Assembly (NCBI RefSeq): GCF_015706575.1
Contig: NW_024037056.1
Location: 7,763,176 to 7,827,175, forward strand
Reading direction: 5' to 3'
Source: Patiria miniata
Lineage: Eukaryota > Echinodermata > Asteroidea > Valvatida > Asterinidae
Length of the DNA: 64,000 bases
Shown: positions 40,501 to 49,008 of the stretch, in pieces
Numbering within the stretch: the first letter of the stretch is position 1
Layout: each line of letters starts with the position of its first letter
Made by a program: the position numbers and the translations under genes
Notes under the pieces: model-generated
Databases searched by the model: none
The model's input: only the letters and a program-made list of their open reading frames with translations
Told to the model about the DNA's origin: nothing

Positions 40501-43500
40501 GAGAAATATTGGTGAATGTCAAACTTGATTGTGCATTTACTGTTGCCGGATGATGCTTGTACACTGTTCCCCCCTATCCCGCGCAGTATGGGCCTGTATA
40601 CCTGCGCATGTTAAACCATAACTAATCACGTAAAAGAATAAGCTTCTTTTCAAAACGACGTCAAGGCATACCTCATGCACGAACGCGCCAGACTATCAGT
40701 TCGTCCACGTGGTCAATGGCTTTTCGTTTAAAAATGCATCCATGTTTCGCTCAAAATGACAATGTTGTTTAGCGTTTATGGGGAACAACCGTTATATCAC
40801 ATCTTAGTTTGCCCATCTGTGTGCATTCGGTCTTGTTTTTCATGATTCCACATGTACATGCAAGTTGATTTCAAACAACTAACAAACAGCGAGATATTAC
40901 GGTATCTCCTAGTCCTCTAAACTAAAACGTATGCGGCGTTGGATATTTGTTGTGTAAAGTTTGTGTTTTGTGAAAGCACTACTCATTTCAAAGAATTGGA
41001 AGAATCATGACAACATGATGACAGCAAAATTGACCTGAACGATCTAAGTTACGTGTGTACATACTAAAATTGGTATACGAATGAGTCTGTTGCTTGACTA
41101 CAAAATTAGCGAGTATTAAGTACCAAGACGCTTTACGCGAAGTCGAAGCGTTGCATGTTCCATTCGCAGAGATGGACAAAGGGGCTCGCGTGGTATTTTT
41201 ACGGTATGTTTACTGTGAAGATGTTTGACTAGCACCACACCCAATCATCTTGACGGGAATACAAACCATTTTCAAACGCGAAACAATTTACAAAATAAAC
41301 GTCCATGTGAAATTGTATGCCTTATTCTCGTATTGAAACCAAACTGGCGTACCAAGTAAAATAAACATTGCCGCTGTACAATATTTTTGGGGGAATTTTC
41401 CATCAGATGATTTGGTATACTTATTGCATAAAGTAATATAAATTCCGAGAATATGTCATTCGGGGTTTATTTTTGGTATAGGCTAACAAAGACAAAAAGC
41501 CACTTAAAATATGTGAATTATTGACCGATATTTTGACTAAAATGTTTACGCAGTTAAGAACGGGTATTATGGTGCGATTCAAATGCAAAATCAAAATGTG
41601 TAGTCTTCAGTAAGCCTATATGCTGAAAACAATCTCGTGACACCCCATGAAATTCGGGTCATTTGTTTTGTATAATAAATCATCTCGAGAATTTGTATAA
41701 TGTAATTTCTGAAGTACTTTCTTTGTGTTTTGGGGGCGATGAGAAGGAGGGTTTCTATAATAATGAAAAGGAAACAAAGACAGCAACAACTAGCACGGAA
41801 GGAACTCATTCCAGATACTTTATAAGTCTTTATGAGCACTGATAGTAGACTGCATCATCAGCAAGTTAACCCTTGCATCAATGATGTCATGAACCTATTT
41901 TGTTCCCGTGACATTCGTCAACCACAAGGCCTAAAAAATATGCAATTAAAGGAAAAGGAGTATTCTGGAAACATTATACGCTTAAACTGCGAAGGAGAGT
42001 TTCGGTAAGGAGTTCCACACTGAGATAAAGTAGGAAAGAAAACCAGAACACAAAAAGGTACTGTCTCGTAGTGATGTTTTCATCGGTGTTGGAAGGTACA
42101 TTTTCAAAAAAAAAATCTAAAACTTTAATACCGGGAGGAAATGTTGGGACACTAATTGGGGAAAGTGATATCGAGAAGACTGAATTAGGTCAGAAGTCAG
42201 TGTGAATGTTTGCACGTAAAGTAACAGTCAACTGTCAAATTTTGGGATGAGCTGTGTATCTGTGAGAAGCTCTTGAGACCGACTCTCAAGGAATTTTGCC
42301 AAAATTTGCAAATAAAAGCAATACTAAGCAGCTCCATGTGGGTCCTAGCTCTATGATAAACCGGTACCGTAGAATCGAAGTAAACGGGGTAAAATCCCCC
42401 CTCCCCACGTCTGGCAAAACATTATCATATCACATTCAGGGCGACACGTCAATACATTAATGATCCTTATCTTGACTGCACCTCCTGTATATTATGTATA
42501 CATTGTATATCGTCTGGAAGTAACAACTGATTGGAATGATTTTGGGGAAGCAGGACTGTAAAGAAAAGCCAAGTGAAGTCGCGTAATGATAGAGACAGCG
42601 AATGAAGCCAATCGGATCATAGAAACTTATGGTATCCAATGGGTATTGTTATTTCAATAGACCCTTTACACGGTGCGTCCGCACTGAGGGCAGTTCTTGT
42701 TTCTTAAATTCAGTGACAATGGAAGTAAAAACTCTACTCATGCATATCACAGAGGACCAAGGACCTGTCCTCAGATGGAAAGGGTCTATGGCACCTAGAA
42801 CAGTATGAGGAAATATAGAACAGGCCTATATGAGGAAATATGCACCGTGACTCCTTGAGCACCAATATTGGTGGAGACGTGCGCTTTATAAATACGCATT
42901 ATATTATTATTATTATTATTATTATTAAACTACTATACGTGTTAAAACTTGTCTGGAATTCGCGTAGGATAAATGTATACGTATATACGAATGTAAAGAC
43001 TTGAATGGAATCCTAACATTTATGTTATCTAATGGCGCATTATCCGATGGGCTTCTTCAGAGAGAACGTAAAATACATGTTCAAAAGTGTCAAGATCACA
43101 ATGGAAGGATTTGCTATATAAACTGGAAATGAAAGATGTGGAAATGAAAGATGAACTCACACGCGTTTTTGAGTCGTTTGCGGTGCCCCGGCAGCAGCAC
43201 TTCGAGCTCGTGTAGCACGTCTGCCGTTAACTCCATGACGGAGACCTGGTGAAGGTTGGTGTAGTTGCTCCGGATAAAGTTGCCGAAGTAGTGGTCGATG
43301 CCGTTGTCTCGGAGCCATTGGAATACCTCAAACTCCTCCGAGGGTTGGTAGTGGGTGGCTGATGTGAAACAAGAGAGAACAGTAGACTCGTAAAGATAAG
43401 ACAACAGTGTACGTACATTACGAGGGGTATTGTGTGGCACGTAAAGCATCGTCCATTTAAAGCATGATATGAGACCCAGACTCATTGAACGTGTATGCAC

Positions 43501-46500
43501 AATCGAAGTGATGGAGTTGTTGCTGAATAGGTCATAAAAAACTATTCCATTGCACTTATTTGGGGATAGCAAAAATTGGTCGCCGACTCCCTGTGTTGTA
43601 AGTTGCTTTTTGACTTTACTTGCAGGGTTGGGAATAAAAAATGATTATAACAATGCACACCTTCCCATTGTTATGTTTACACTTTCTCCATTACATTTTG
43701 TGTCCCATGTCCATATTCGCCGAGTATAGGACGAATGATAACAGCGCCACCAAGTTGCAGTATATAGTAGGCCTATCTTCATGTCAAAATACCCCCAAAT
43801 TGCCCCTTCTGTAATCCCACTATTCCCCCTCCCCTAAAACCATTGCCGATCTAACAAGAACATTCATATACGCACTGGTTTCCCATTTGCTCTAAGTGAT
43901 TTCAAAATTGATTGTTTTTGTTTTAAACGAGATGATGGAGGTCTGCGAATCCCTTGTCTCGAACAGAGCACCACAGAAGCTATTTCTTTGTCTTTCCCAT
44001 AACTATATGTGCAATTACAATTGATGGCATAAGGTACAGACGTCACTACCTTTTAGAGTTTGGCCAACTATACATGTATAACTAGTTAAAGAGCGAACTT
44101 CGACGAGGAACTATAGCTTAGAGGATCGTGTATCTGACTATTGATCCAGCGATCTTGGTACGAATCCCCATGGGTACTTTTTTCCACATTTTATTCTGAT
44201 TTTTTTCTGTGTGTGTTCTAAACACATGTCTTTTGCATCCACTTAGAGAATTTAAGTTAGGTCCATTGCAATGTTCAAACTTGCGGCCTTTGAGACTTTC
44301 GAGATTTTTTTTTTAGCCAAGGGCGAGGGGATTCTCTTCATCAAGGTTATTATATTATGCCCGTGTTTACAAAGCTGTTATGTGCTTTTCTTTATGTCTC
44401 GAAAATGCCGAAGAATATCACTTCTGTTCACCACAAAATGATACCAAGAGATGACTGTTTAATGTTTTAGTCAAGGACAACAATAGGCCTATAGACAGAC
44501 TTAGTGAAAAAAAAGTATCCGATGCTGGCAAATTGTCATGCAATATGTGTTTAATTTTGGAAAATTGTTCATTGTTTTGCTCAGTTTTCACAAGTTTTCG
44601 TGACTTGTCCTTTACATATAAAGATCTTTGGGGGCTACACTTTTTCTGTTTGGAAGAGGGTGTACTTCTCCTTTAAGAACTCCCATCAGAACCGTCCCTA
44701 GATTTGTTTTTGAATATTCAATCAAAAAATCAAGTCTGTGCAATGGAACCAACGTATTGCGCATAATGTATCCGAATTACCCACGAACTACACGTTACGT
44801 ATAGTCACGCACACTGACCCAGTGTAAATATAAAGCGTGACATTATGTAGGCCTATGGCGACCCTTCCGAGCACTGATTACTATGCAGACATTAGGCAAA
44901 AACAATTCAACCGGTTTATACAGTTTACATATACATTGAGCAGAGGAAAGGAACGAGGAAATGTGGCACAAAAAGGAAGGAAAGGGTGAAGTAACCAAAT
45001 ACTCAACACACATGTGGGGACAATATGGAAACACTACTTCTCTACCGGCTGATACAGGCAGAAATAACACTTGCAATAATTTGGAGTACATTTGGAACAT
45101 AATGCGTATCAGGCTCAGCAAATTCATGGATTCGATACGAAATTCGTTCACCCGACTCTGTATTCCGCAGCCATCTTTGAAGTTTTGGCTTATTGATCAA
45201 TTTAGCAATTAACCAAATGTTCAACTAACAAACCAACCAAGCAACCAAGCAACTAACAAACCGACCAACCGATCTTCTCCACATGGCCTGCAGTTGATAA
45301 TGTAGTAAGCACATGCCTACAAAGACATTTTTTCTTTATTTGTGGTATTTTTGCAAACCACCACTAGACATGTTTACAACTTCATTCTGAAACCAAAAAA
45401 AAACATGTACAATGTGCGGTGCGAACATCTTCTGCATAGGCCTATGTGTAAATAATACCAAATAAAGTCAGCGGAGTGGGACCATAATCACGAGGGGTTT
45501 TTTTTTGGCGGCTCAAAAACAACGGGTGATTGGGTAAGCAAGATTGGTTGTAGTTTTATTATTATTCTTTCTTTCGTTGGATTGTTTTTGCCTGGCCAGG
45601 ACAGGAAGAGATTGCCCGCAGCTGTACGGCACGCGCTTGTCGTCAGCCGTGACTCCAAGCCCGCTACGCTGATGCCATGCCGCAACCAACAACGTATGAA
45701 CGCACATTGGATGAGTCATACTATGGGTGCTGTATTGCCCTTACTGACTGGCTCCCCAACAACTCACTGTTTGTGCTATTGTGAGGAGGCCAGCTGAGCT
45801 CATCACTAACATAACGCCGCGCGTCCACCATCAAACCCCGAAGAACATTTCACCCGTGTAGTCCACGATGATCATGGCTAAATTCACGGACCGTCGTCGT
45901 TTAGACCCCGCCCCGTTCTTCTTTTTGGCCCATTCCTTAGCATCGCGCCTCCACTGTCCGTGTGCGCGTCCGCCAATAATTTTTATCCCGTCGCATCCTC
46001 TACCCGCAGTCCTCTTCCCTCGGATCGCATCAGCCAGACAGGGAATTACAAAGCGGTAAACGGTGAACTTTTCAACTCGTCCTGGGGAGGAGATGATGAC
46101 GCGGCAAGTCTCTTCTCATTGGCCATGACTCGGGTCAATTCTCAACTGGCGAAAGCACATGGCATCCCTGTCCTCACTGTCTAGCCTTACGTGCCAATAT
46201 ACACTCATTAATTCAACCCAACTGTGTATAGCAGCCACTGTAAGCGCGTTTTCTCTCTGCAAGTTCACAGAAAATCGACCCAAAGAACAAACTGTCTGTT
46301 GTTTTTTCCCAACTTATCCGATCTGGGGACTTTCCAACAACATGAATATAAATCTTTTCAGAGCGTAAATATCAGGGTACAAACTCAAAGTAAACAAGAA
46401 TTGATGGCGAAAATGCCACTGAATTTACTTCTGAATTAAATCGGTACTGTTTAGCCATTTTCCCCACGAAACTTGTTTCAGAGAATCCAGATATGGGAAA

Positions 46501-48397
46501 GAAAGATAGAAAAAAAAAGATACGAAAAGAAAAGAAAGGAACTAACAAAGCCTTGAAGTAATTATTTCCAAGAATTCCAGAGCCATCATTTACCACTCCA
46601 GTACACGTCAGAATAAATTAATCCTGATAATGTCCTACGTGCAATATCTGGTCACTGACCGGTCACGACTCGTGGAAAAAAAACACATCGCATTTGAAGG
46701 CAAGTGGTCCCGATTACAAGTAGATTTTCATTAAATTATTGTTGTGAATTTTAAACTATTTCTTACTTTTTTTCTTTCGATATAACCTTTGAAAAATCTA
46801 CTTTATTCTGCGAAAATCCCCGTTCTCATATTTAAGGCCTTTCTGAGCGAAAGAAAGGGGGAATGGTCGTGAGCCGTACAGCGCTCGCCGCTCACTGCCG
46901 GCTGAATGCAGTGGCGCGCTGCCTCGTATTTTTCAAGCCGTGCGCGTGCCCGCCTAATGCTTGATCGTTTTGGGAAAAATGCGCACGGTGCCTCGATTTT
47001 CGTGAAATAAAATGACATCGATTGCTTGACAAAACTTCAACCAAATGAAATAAATGTTGGCCGAGAATTTCACAAGGATCCTTCTTTGTATGCCACCAAG
47101 GTGTGGGTACCTTTTGGTTGACTTTTTACTCCCGAAAAAAATACGTTTTCGAAGGCAGAAAATCCAAAGCGACCTCAAAAAACTGGCGGTGAATATTGTG
47201 CGTAGTACAAGCAGTGACAAGCATTGTAGACCCCAAACAAGTTGCCCCTCCTTCGACAGAAAGAGACCGGCCCAGACCGCCAAGTCCTGCTGACAAAATT
47301 GACATGGATGGTTGTCTCCATTCAAGCTATATTACCAATTAAATTCGTTTTCATTTTAAAAAATTCGTTGGATAAACATTCAGAGTTACGTCTGCTATCC
47401 TTAGACTTGGCCATCAACTTCTGAGTTGGGAGGCGTTGACGCGAACTGGCCGAAACTCGGCGCGCAGCGTCCAAACTTCGATAAACTTTCGAGCTTCACA
47501 GAGAACACTTACCACACGACTCCCTTGCCCAAATTATGACACTGTGGCACATAACATCAAACTTTTACACCCTCTTTTGCCAGAAAACCCCTTGTTCTGG
47601 GTTGTGGTTTCGGAGCGAATGTTGGATGGCAACGCCAGCCCATAAAGAACGCTCTGTTCGCTCGATAGTAGCCGAGTCAGCTTGGGGTCAACGGTTCAAC
47701 ATTACACATTAGTTTATACGTCTGTGAAGCGCATGCATGGGACAAAATTCGATGTATTTCCCTATTCCGCAGCCAGAAAATTCACCTACCCTCAACACAT
47801 GACAAAGCTCACAGTGTATATGCCTACATTTTTGATTCCGTAATAAATGTACAAGGAAGGAATTTGTAAATTTTTATCCATCAACTGGCAACATGCATCT
47901 CCCTTTTTCATTTTTTCAATATGGCTGCCATTAAATTTCATGCTGACAAGCGCGTAAAAAAGGTAGACGTTGCAGATAGAGATTTGAGACGCGTGCCGGA
48001 GAAATTTATACTCTGAAAAATAGACCAGCTTCAAAGCAAAATAGTGAATCACATCAGTGTGTTTAGGCTGGGGTCAATTGGCGAAATTTTTCCCCCAAAA
48101 AAGGGAAATGGCGCGCGTAAATTTGTGAGGGATGCAGACATGTGCTGACCAAGCGAGCACCATGGCTTACCCGGAGAAAAACGAACATGCGTGTGAGATG
48201 GGGTGGACATTTTCTGACTAACCTGCCTGGAGAATTGTCCCTCGATGCTCCTTGTCTGTGATGTTCATCGCGTCTAGATCGTCTTTATCCAGTGTACAGA
48301 AATCACTCTCCACATCATATCCTTTAATTTGGAATATATCAGCATATTGGTGTAACCCGAGGGGTCCTAGAAATTTGTTAATACCGATGTCGTTCAT
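540..48397 (-). CDS. Tandem SAM domain plus retropepsin-like aspartic protease domain protein (5 coding exons)
   Basis: Spliced coding sequence of about 355 residues; intron phases 1, 1, 1, 0. SAM 1 covers residues 1-58 (core LGLHQYADIFQIKGYD, then ITDKEHR). SAM 2 covers about 66-125 (FEVFQWLRDNGIDHYF, ending LLPGHRKRLKNAL). A basic linker (KLRKRRRIEELEAE) and a GYWGKP segment follow. Residues about 163-267 look like a retropepsin: strand FLCIQATL, active-site strand FMVDSGSDVV (Asp185-Ser-Gly), a flap-like stretch about 206-220, strands to IEVMP, a psi-loop-like YESIGNRVMRHF and a last strand VHYWL. This order matches DDI1-type and retroviral proteases. Family knowledge: retropepsins act as dimers and SAM domains self-associate, so SAM-driven dimerisation is inferred. 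The tail (about 268-355) is Ser/Glu-rich and probably disordered. The reading frame is intact and intron-split, so this is a host gene. Substrate and location are unknown. An extra 5' exon is possible. Confidence 0.8.
897..1273 (-). other. Intron 4 of the SAM-protease gene
   Basis: A 377-bp phase-0 intron, GTAAGC..TTCAG. No repeat or RNA gene recognised. Confidence 0.75.
1274..1443 (-). CDS. Coding exon 4 (protease active-site and flap)
   Basis: The acceptor GTTCCCTCAG and donor ATAGAG|GTAAGC bound 170 nt. The junction codon is Glu, followed by FMVDSGSDVVTAR. The DSG triplet is the aspartic protease signature. The following helix (EILDQLDL), flap-like SRGVHTTVEKQLYKAIL and strand RIGKQEAEIE follow retropepsin order. 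Confidence 0.82.
1444..2595 (-). other. Intron 3 of the SAM-protease gene
   Basis: A 1,152-bp phase-1 intron, GTAGGG..CTCAG. AT-rich; nothing recognisable in it. Confidence 0.72.
2596..2763 (-). CDS. Coding exon 3 (basic linker and first protease strand)
   Basis: The acceptor has a long pyrimidine tract ending ATCGCTCAG, and the donor is GAAG|GTAGGG, giving 168 nt. The junction codon with exon 2 is Leu. The product is a basic helix (KLRKRRRIEELEAE), GYWGKPTALEGAKYDF, and the start of the protease-like domain (FLCIQATL). It lies about 40 kb from exon 2, but phase, splice sites and domain continuity all agree. Confidence 0.78.
3527..3590. repeat. GTTA microsatellite
   Basis: Imperfect run of GTTA/GTTAGTTT units. 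Confidence 0.8.
3715..4105. repeat. 126-bp tandem repeat, about three copies
   Basis: Anchor GTCCATGGTGACCTCTTCG and its variants recur near 3,806, 3,932 and 4,058, a 126-bp period. Each copy also has GTCAACATGTTGGCCTTGG and GGTCAAAATAGG. Confidence 0.75.
4119..4502 (+). mobile_element. Short non-autonomous element with tRNA-like promoter boxes
   Basis: Flanked by the direct repeat TGGCCCGCAGGC (4,107-4,118 and 4,503-4,514). Near 4,274 there is an A-box-like TAGCCTAGTTG, and near 4,330 a B-box-like TTTCGAATCC. The ends show imperfect inverted similarity (GGTTAGGGCCAATTC against GGTTAGGGGCAATAAT). It could be a SINE or a MITE that captured a tRNA-like part. Confidence 0.4.
5158..5330 (-). mobile_element. 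Isolated hairpin module next to a tRNA-like SINE candidate
   Basis: The left part is CTAG (5,158-5,161) followed by an imperfect GTGTTTGT/ACAAACAC hairpin and AGCTGTTTCGG, the same module as in the array further right. On the minus strand the adjoining part has TGGCACACACGG (A-box-like) and GGTTCGATAGC (B-box-like) in SINE-like order. Classification is tentative. Confidence 0.35.
6472..6705. repeat. 27-bp minisatellite, about nine copies
   Basis: The repeat CTATGGAGAAAAGAACGTGT plus ACAAACC recurs nearly exactly. Because 27 is divisible by three, several frames stay open on both strands (9-residue repeats such as NPMEKRTCT), but these are not genes. The unit copies the CGTGTACAAACCCTATGG part of the adjoining 171-bp monomer. 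Confidence 0.9.
6706..14110. repeat. 171-bp satellite in higher-order blocks (main part)
   Basis: Monomer landmarks in order are CGTGTACAAA, GCATCTTTAATGTGACGTAA, GATGACGTCACGATCA, GGACCATCTGTGGGTGG, GTCGATCGGATTTACGAA and GTGCCAAAGTGGAGTG. CGTGTACAAA sits at 6851, 7022, 7193 and 7364, a 171-bp step. Blocks of four or five monomers restart near 7850, 8746, 9806, 10929, 11995 and 13383. Each block closes with a degenerate monomer (GTGGACTGG), AAAAAGTCTGAAAAAGGAG and an A run. Short non-monomer segments with TGACGTCA and CCTTTAAGGGACTTCACATG separate the blocks. Confidence 0.9.
12740..12908. repeat. Triple palindrome cluster (AGCTGTTTCGG type)
   Basis: Three copies of TCTTAACGAAAACAAG followed by a hairpin with arms AGCTGTTTCGGTGT and its complement, separated by A-rich spacers. 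The third abuts a CTAG-hairpin module. Confidence 0.85.
14150..15430. other. Non-171 insert within the array
   Basis: About 1.3 kb between satellite blocks without clear 171-bp monomers except a degenerate one near its right end. It contains TGACGTCATCATGACGTCAT near 15,075, further TGACGTCA near 14,629 and 14,785, and GGTGGTCTAAGCGTGTGCCA near 15,310. No gene seen. Confidence 0.6.
15660..16540. repeat. 171-bp satellite, last higher-order block
   Basis: Four monomers with CGTGTACAAA or CATGTACAAA near 15798, 15975, 16147 and 16318, then the usual closing segment and A run before CTAG at 16,541. It is separated from the main array by about 1.3 kb of different sequence (14.15-15.42 kb) that also carries TGACGTCA sites. 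Confidence 0.88.
16700..18060. repeat. About 570-bp tandem repeat, two copies plus a partial
   Basis: ATCACACGATGACGTCATGA with CACCTCAATATTTATT recurs near 16,725, 17,295 and 17,870. Other repeated landmarks are AATACTTGGCAGTGCTCATT and TATCTACCCACCCACCAAG. Each copy has several TGACGTCA palindromes. Confidence 0.85.
18218..18490. repeat. Palindrome cluster: one GGCTTTTCCGC and four AGCTGTTTCGG hairpins
   Basis: A GGCTTTTCCGC/GCGGAAAAGCC hairpin (about 18,224-18,250) is followed by four hairpins with arms AGCTGTTTCGG and its complement at 50-60 bp spacing, separated by A-rich spacers containing TCTTAACGAAAAC. Confidence 0.85.
19759..19990 (+). promoter_or_regulatory. TATA-like site and CpG-rich patch in intron 2
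   Basis: TATATAAAT at 19,759-19,767 lies before a GC-rich, CpG-rich stretch (about 19,840-19,990). No credible ORF follows. Promoter activity is only a possibility. Confidence 0.2.
21787..22282. mobile_element. hAT-type MITE, 496 bp
   Basis: Terminal inverted repeats AGTGGCGGCGC and GCGCCGCTACT, starting CAGTGGCGG as in many hAT elements. It is flanked by a perfect 8-bp duplication CTGGTCGC (21,779-21,786 and 22,283-22,290). The interior has C/G homopolymer runs and no ORF. It was inserted into sequence that now flanks it on both sides. Confidence 0.85.
22290..22750 (-). other. Unclassified open stretch interrupted by a hAT insertion
   Basis: The minus strand has open segments (about 93 and 61 residues) with an internal tandem duplication ARQRRDYGIDEEAFP / ARQRKDYGIDKEAFP. 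The hAT element inserted just beyond its low-coordinate edge. I do not recognise the product; it is most likely repeat-derived. Confidence 0.3.
23771..23796. mobile_element. Solitary hAT-like terminus
   Basis: CCTGGATCCGCCACTG is the complement of a typical hAT end (CAGTGGCGGATCC). No matching partner end with an 8-bp duplication was found nearby. Confidence 0.3.
26434..26874. mobile_element. hAT-type MITE, 441 bp
   Basis: Terminal inverted repeats CAGGCGCGGTTCTA and TAGAACCGCGCCTG, with perfect 8-bp duplications TCTCTCGA at 26,426-26,433 and 26,875-26,882. The interior includes a G-run tract (about 26,567-26,632) and T/G and C runs. No transposase. Confidence 0.9.
26567..26632 (+). other. 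G-run tract with quadruplex potential
   Basis: Almost uninterrupted guanines broken by AA, lying inside the 441-bp hAT MITE. It has many runs of at least four G within 66 bp. Confidence 0.7.
32530..32568. repeat. CT/CTT microsatellite
   Basis: C run, then (CT)n, then (CTT)n. Confidence 0.85.
33770..34260. other. CpG-richer patch with inverted repeats
   Basis: GC- and CpG-rich relative to its surroundings. It contains GCTGGCAC..GTGCCAGC near 33,822 and a near-perfect palindrome at 34,126-34,151. No credible coding exon. Confidence 0.4.
34126..34151. repeat. 26-bp perfect-arm palindrome
   Basis: Arms CGATTTCGAGGA and TCCTCGAAATCG separated by TT. Confidence 0.85.
35861..36370. mobile_element. 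Foldback MITE with TA duplication, 510 bp
   Basis: Long inverted repeats of about 200 bp start CAGGGTGGAT on the left and CAGGTTGGAT on the right complement, leaving a central spacer of under 100 bp. Each end is flanked by TA (35,859-35,860 and 36,371-36,372). The arms share AAACCGAGATATTATTGCTA and GGTTGACTGAGCAGTGACCA. The TA target and CAGG ends suggest a Tc1/mariner-type source. There is no ORF. Confidence 0.85.
36679..36916 (+). promoter_or_regulatory. TATA box followed by a 51-codon ORF
   Basis: TATAAATA at 36,679-36,686 lies about 75 nt upstream of an ATG (36,761) opening 51 codons (MRASVDMWAPVTMNS...) to a TAG at 36,914. The strand is opposite to the surrounding gene. I recognise no product and this may be chance. 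Confidence 0.2.
42850..42930 (+). mobile_element. Repeat tail with ATT microsatellite
   Basis: GTGCGCTTTATAAATACGCA followed by (ATT)n resembles 3' tails of CR1/L2-type LINEs and their SINEs. Only the tail is recognisable. Confidence 0.4.
43161..43358 (-). CDS. Coding exon 2 (SAM domain 2)
   Basis: The acceptor TGTTTCACATCAG and donor GCGT|GTGAGT bound 198 nt. The junction codon with exon 1 reads Ala, and the next residues are THYQPSEEFEVFQWL. The exon carries the second SAM domain and ends in LLPGHRKRLKNA, a motif typical of SAM helix 5. Intron 1 upstream is about 4.9 kb. Confidence 0.82.
44098..44170 (+). mobile_element. tRNA-derived SINE candidate
   Basis: A-box TAGCTTAGAGG and B-box-like GGTACGAATCC are spaced as in a tRNA. 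A T-rich stretch follows. A degenerate tRNA pseudogene is the alternative. Confidence 0.4.
45590..46060. other. CpG-richer patch in intron 1
   Basis: Frequent CG dinucleotides compared with neighbouring AT-rich intron; no exon recognised. Confidence 0.3.
48223..48397 (-). CDS. Coding exon 1 of the SAM-protease gene (SAM domain 1)
   Basis: Starts at ATG (48,397-48,395), reading MNDIGINKFLGPLGL, and ends at GCAG|GTTAGT in phase 1. It encodes nearly the whole first SAM domain. The frame stays open upstream of this ATG to a good acceptor (CATTTCATTTTCAG) whose exon would begin at 48,416, so the ATG may be internal if an upstream coding exon exists. The simplest reading is a spliced 5' UTR with translation beginning here. 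Confidence 0.78.
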
Positions 48398-48416
48398 GGT
48401 TACCACACGGTGCCGG

Positions 48417-48912
48417 CTGAAAATGAAATGATGGCTTGTTGTGTTTTTTTTCCGCGATTGATGCCGACTCTGGAGTGAATCTTTGGCCGTCAGCTGATGT
48501 TTACTACAATTTTTTGGCAGATTGAATGGAGGTGGTATTGTCGCTCCACCCCTTGGTATGTCTTCTTTGCGACCCCATTGGCCGGGGGACTGTATCAGGT
48601 CCTTTTAACCGGCAACCGTCCCCATGACGTAATGCCCAGGTCTGCATGTGAACGCGGCTTGCCCCGACACGTCCATGTTTGATATTATGGTAAACAAATG
48701 ATAAACTATTTATATATGCACGCACTTTAACCAATCACGGCCCGCAGACGGAGCACGTGATGGCCATTTGACCCCGTCTACGGTGGGCTTGTGAATGAAA
48801 GCACCAGCCACGTAGTACATACATGTTCGCTCCGATCCGCGATATGCTGCGTGTATTTGTGCACATGCCATACGCAATAGGCCTACATGTGTAAATGGTC
48901 CTCTCTGAAAAC
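48417..48912. promoter_or_regulatory. Putative bidirectional promoter between SAM-protease gene and GMDS
   Basis: The two starts diverge over about 500 bp. Visible sites: an inverted CCAAT (CATTGGCC) near 48,574, a CRE-like TGACGTAA near 48,625, a TATA-like TATTTATATAT at 48,707-48,717, a forward CCAAT near 48,731, and an E-box CACGTG beside GATGGCCAT (YY1-like) near 48,754. The minus-strand gene may begin with a non-coding exon inside this interval. Assignment rests on position and motifs only. Confidence 0.5.
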
Positions 48913-49008
48913 ATGGCGCAAAGCAACTTGGCCGTTCCTCAGGCTCAGTGCATTAACGGAGCGGAATCTACGCAACGTGTGGCTCTGATTACCGGTATAA
49001 CCGGTCAG
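48913..49008 (+). CDS. gmds: GDP-mannose 4,6-dehydratase, first coding exon (partial gene)
   Basis: The ATG sits in a good context (AAAACATGG) and opens 32 codons ending RVALITGITGQ, followed by donor CAG|GTTGGT in phase 0. VALITGITGQ matches the start of the GMDS Rossmann fold; in known GMDS proteins it is followed by DGSYLAEFLLEKGYEVHG. The glycine-rich TGITGQ is the beginning of the NADP-binding loop. The 20 residues before it are variable, as in other species. Family knowledge: GMDS is a cytosolic enzyme converting GDP-mannose to GDP-4-keto-6-deoxymannose, the first step of de novo GDP-fucose synthesis. I found no second exon before 64,000. GMDS introns are very long in vertebrates, so the rest probably lies to the right. 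It sits head to head with the SAM-protease gene. Confidence 0.8.

Larger units (their letters stand above)
2764..43160 (-). other. Giant intron 2 of the SAM-protease gene
   Basis: About 40.4 kb, GTGAGT..CTCAG, phase 1. It contains the 171-bp/hairpin array, two hAT MITEs, a TA-flanked foldback element and SINE candidates. Stretches 18.5-21.6, 23.8-26.4, 26.9-35.8 and 36.4-43.1 kb show no convincing coding exon on either strand. They hold only microsatellites, homopolymer runs and CpG-rich patches. Nested small genes or alternative exons cannot be excluded. Confidence 0.7.
43359..48222 (-). other. Intron 1 of the SAM-protease gene
   Basis: A 4,864-bp phase-1 intron, GTTAGT..ATCAG. It contains a tRNA-like SINE candidate near 44.1 kb and a GC/CpG-richer patch at about 45.6-46.1 kb. 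No coding exon recognised. Confidence 0.72.
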
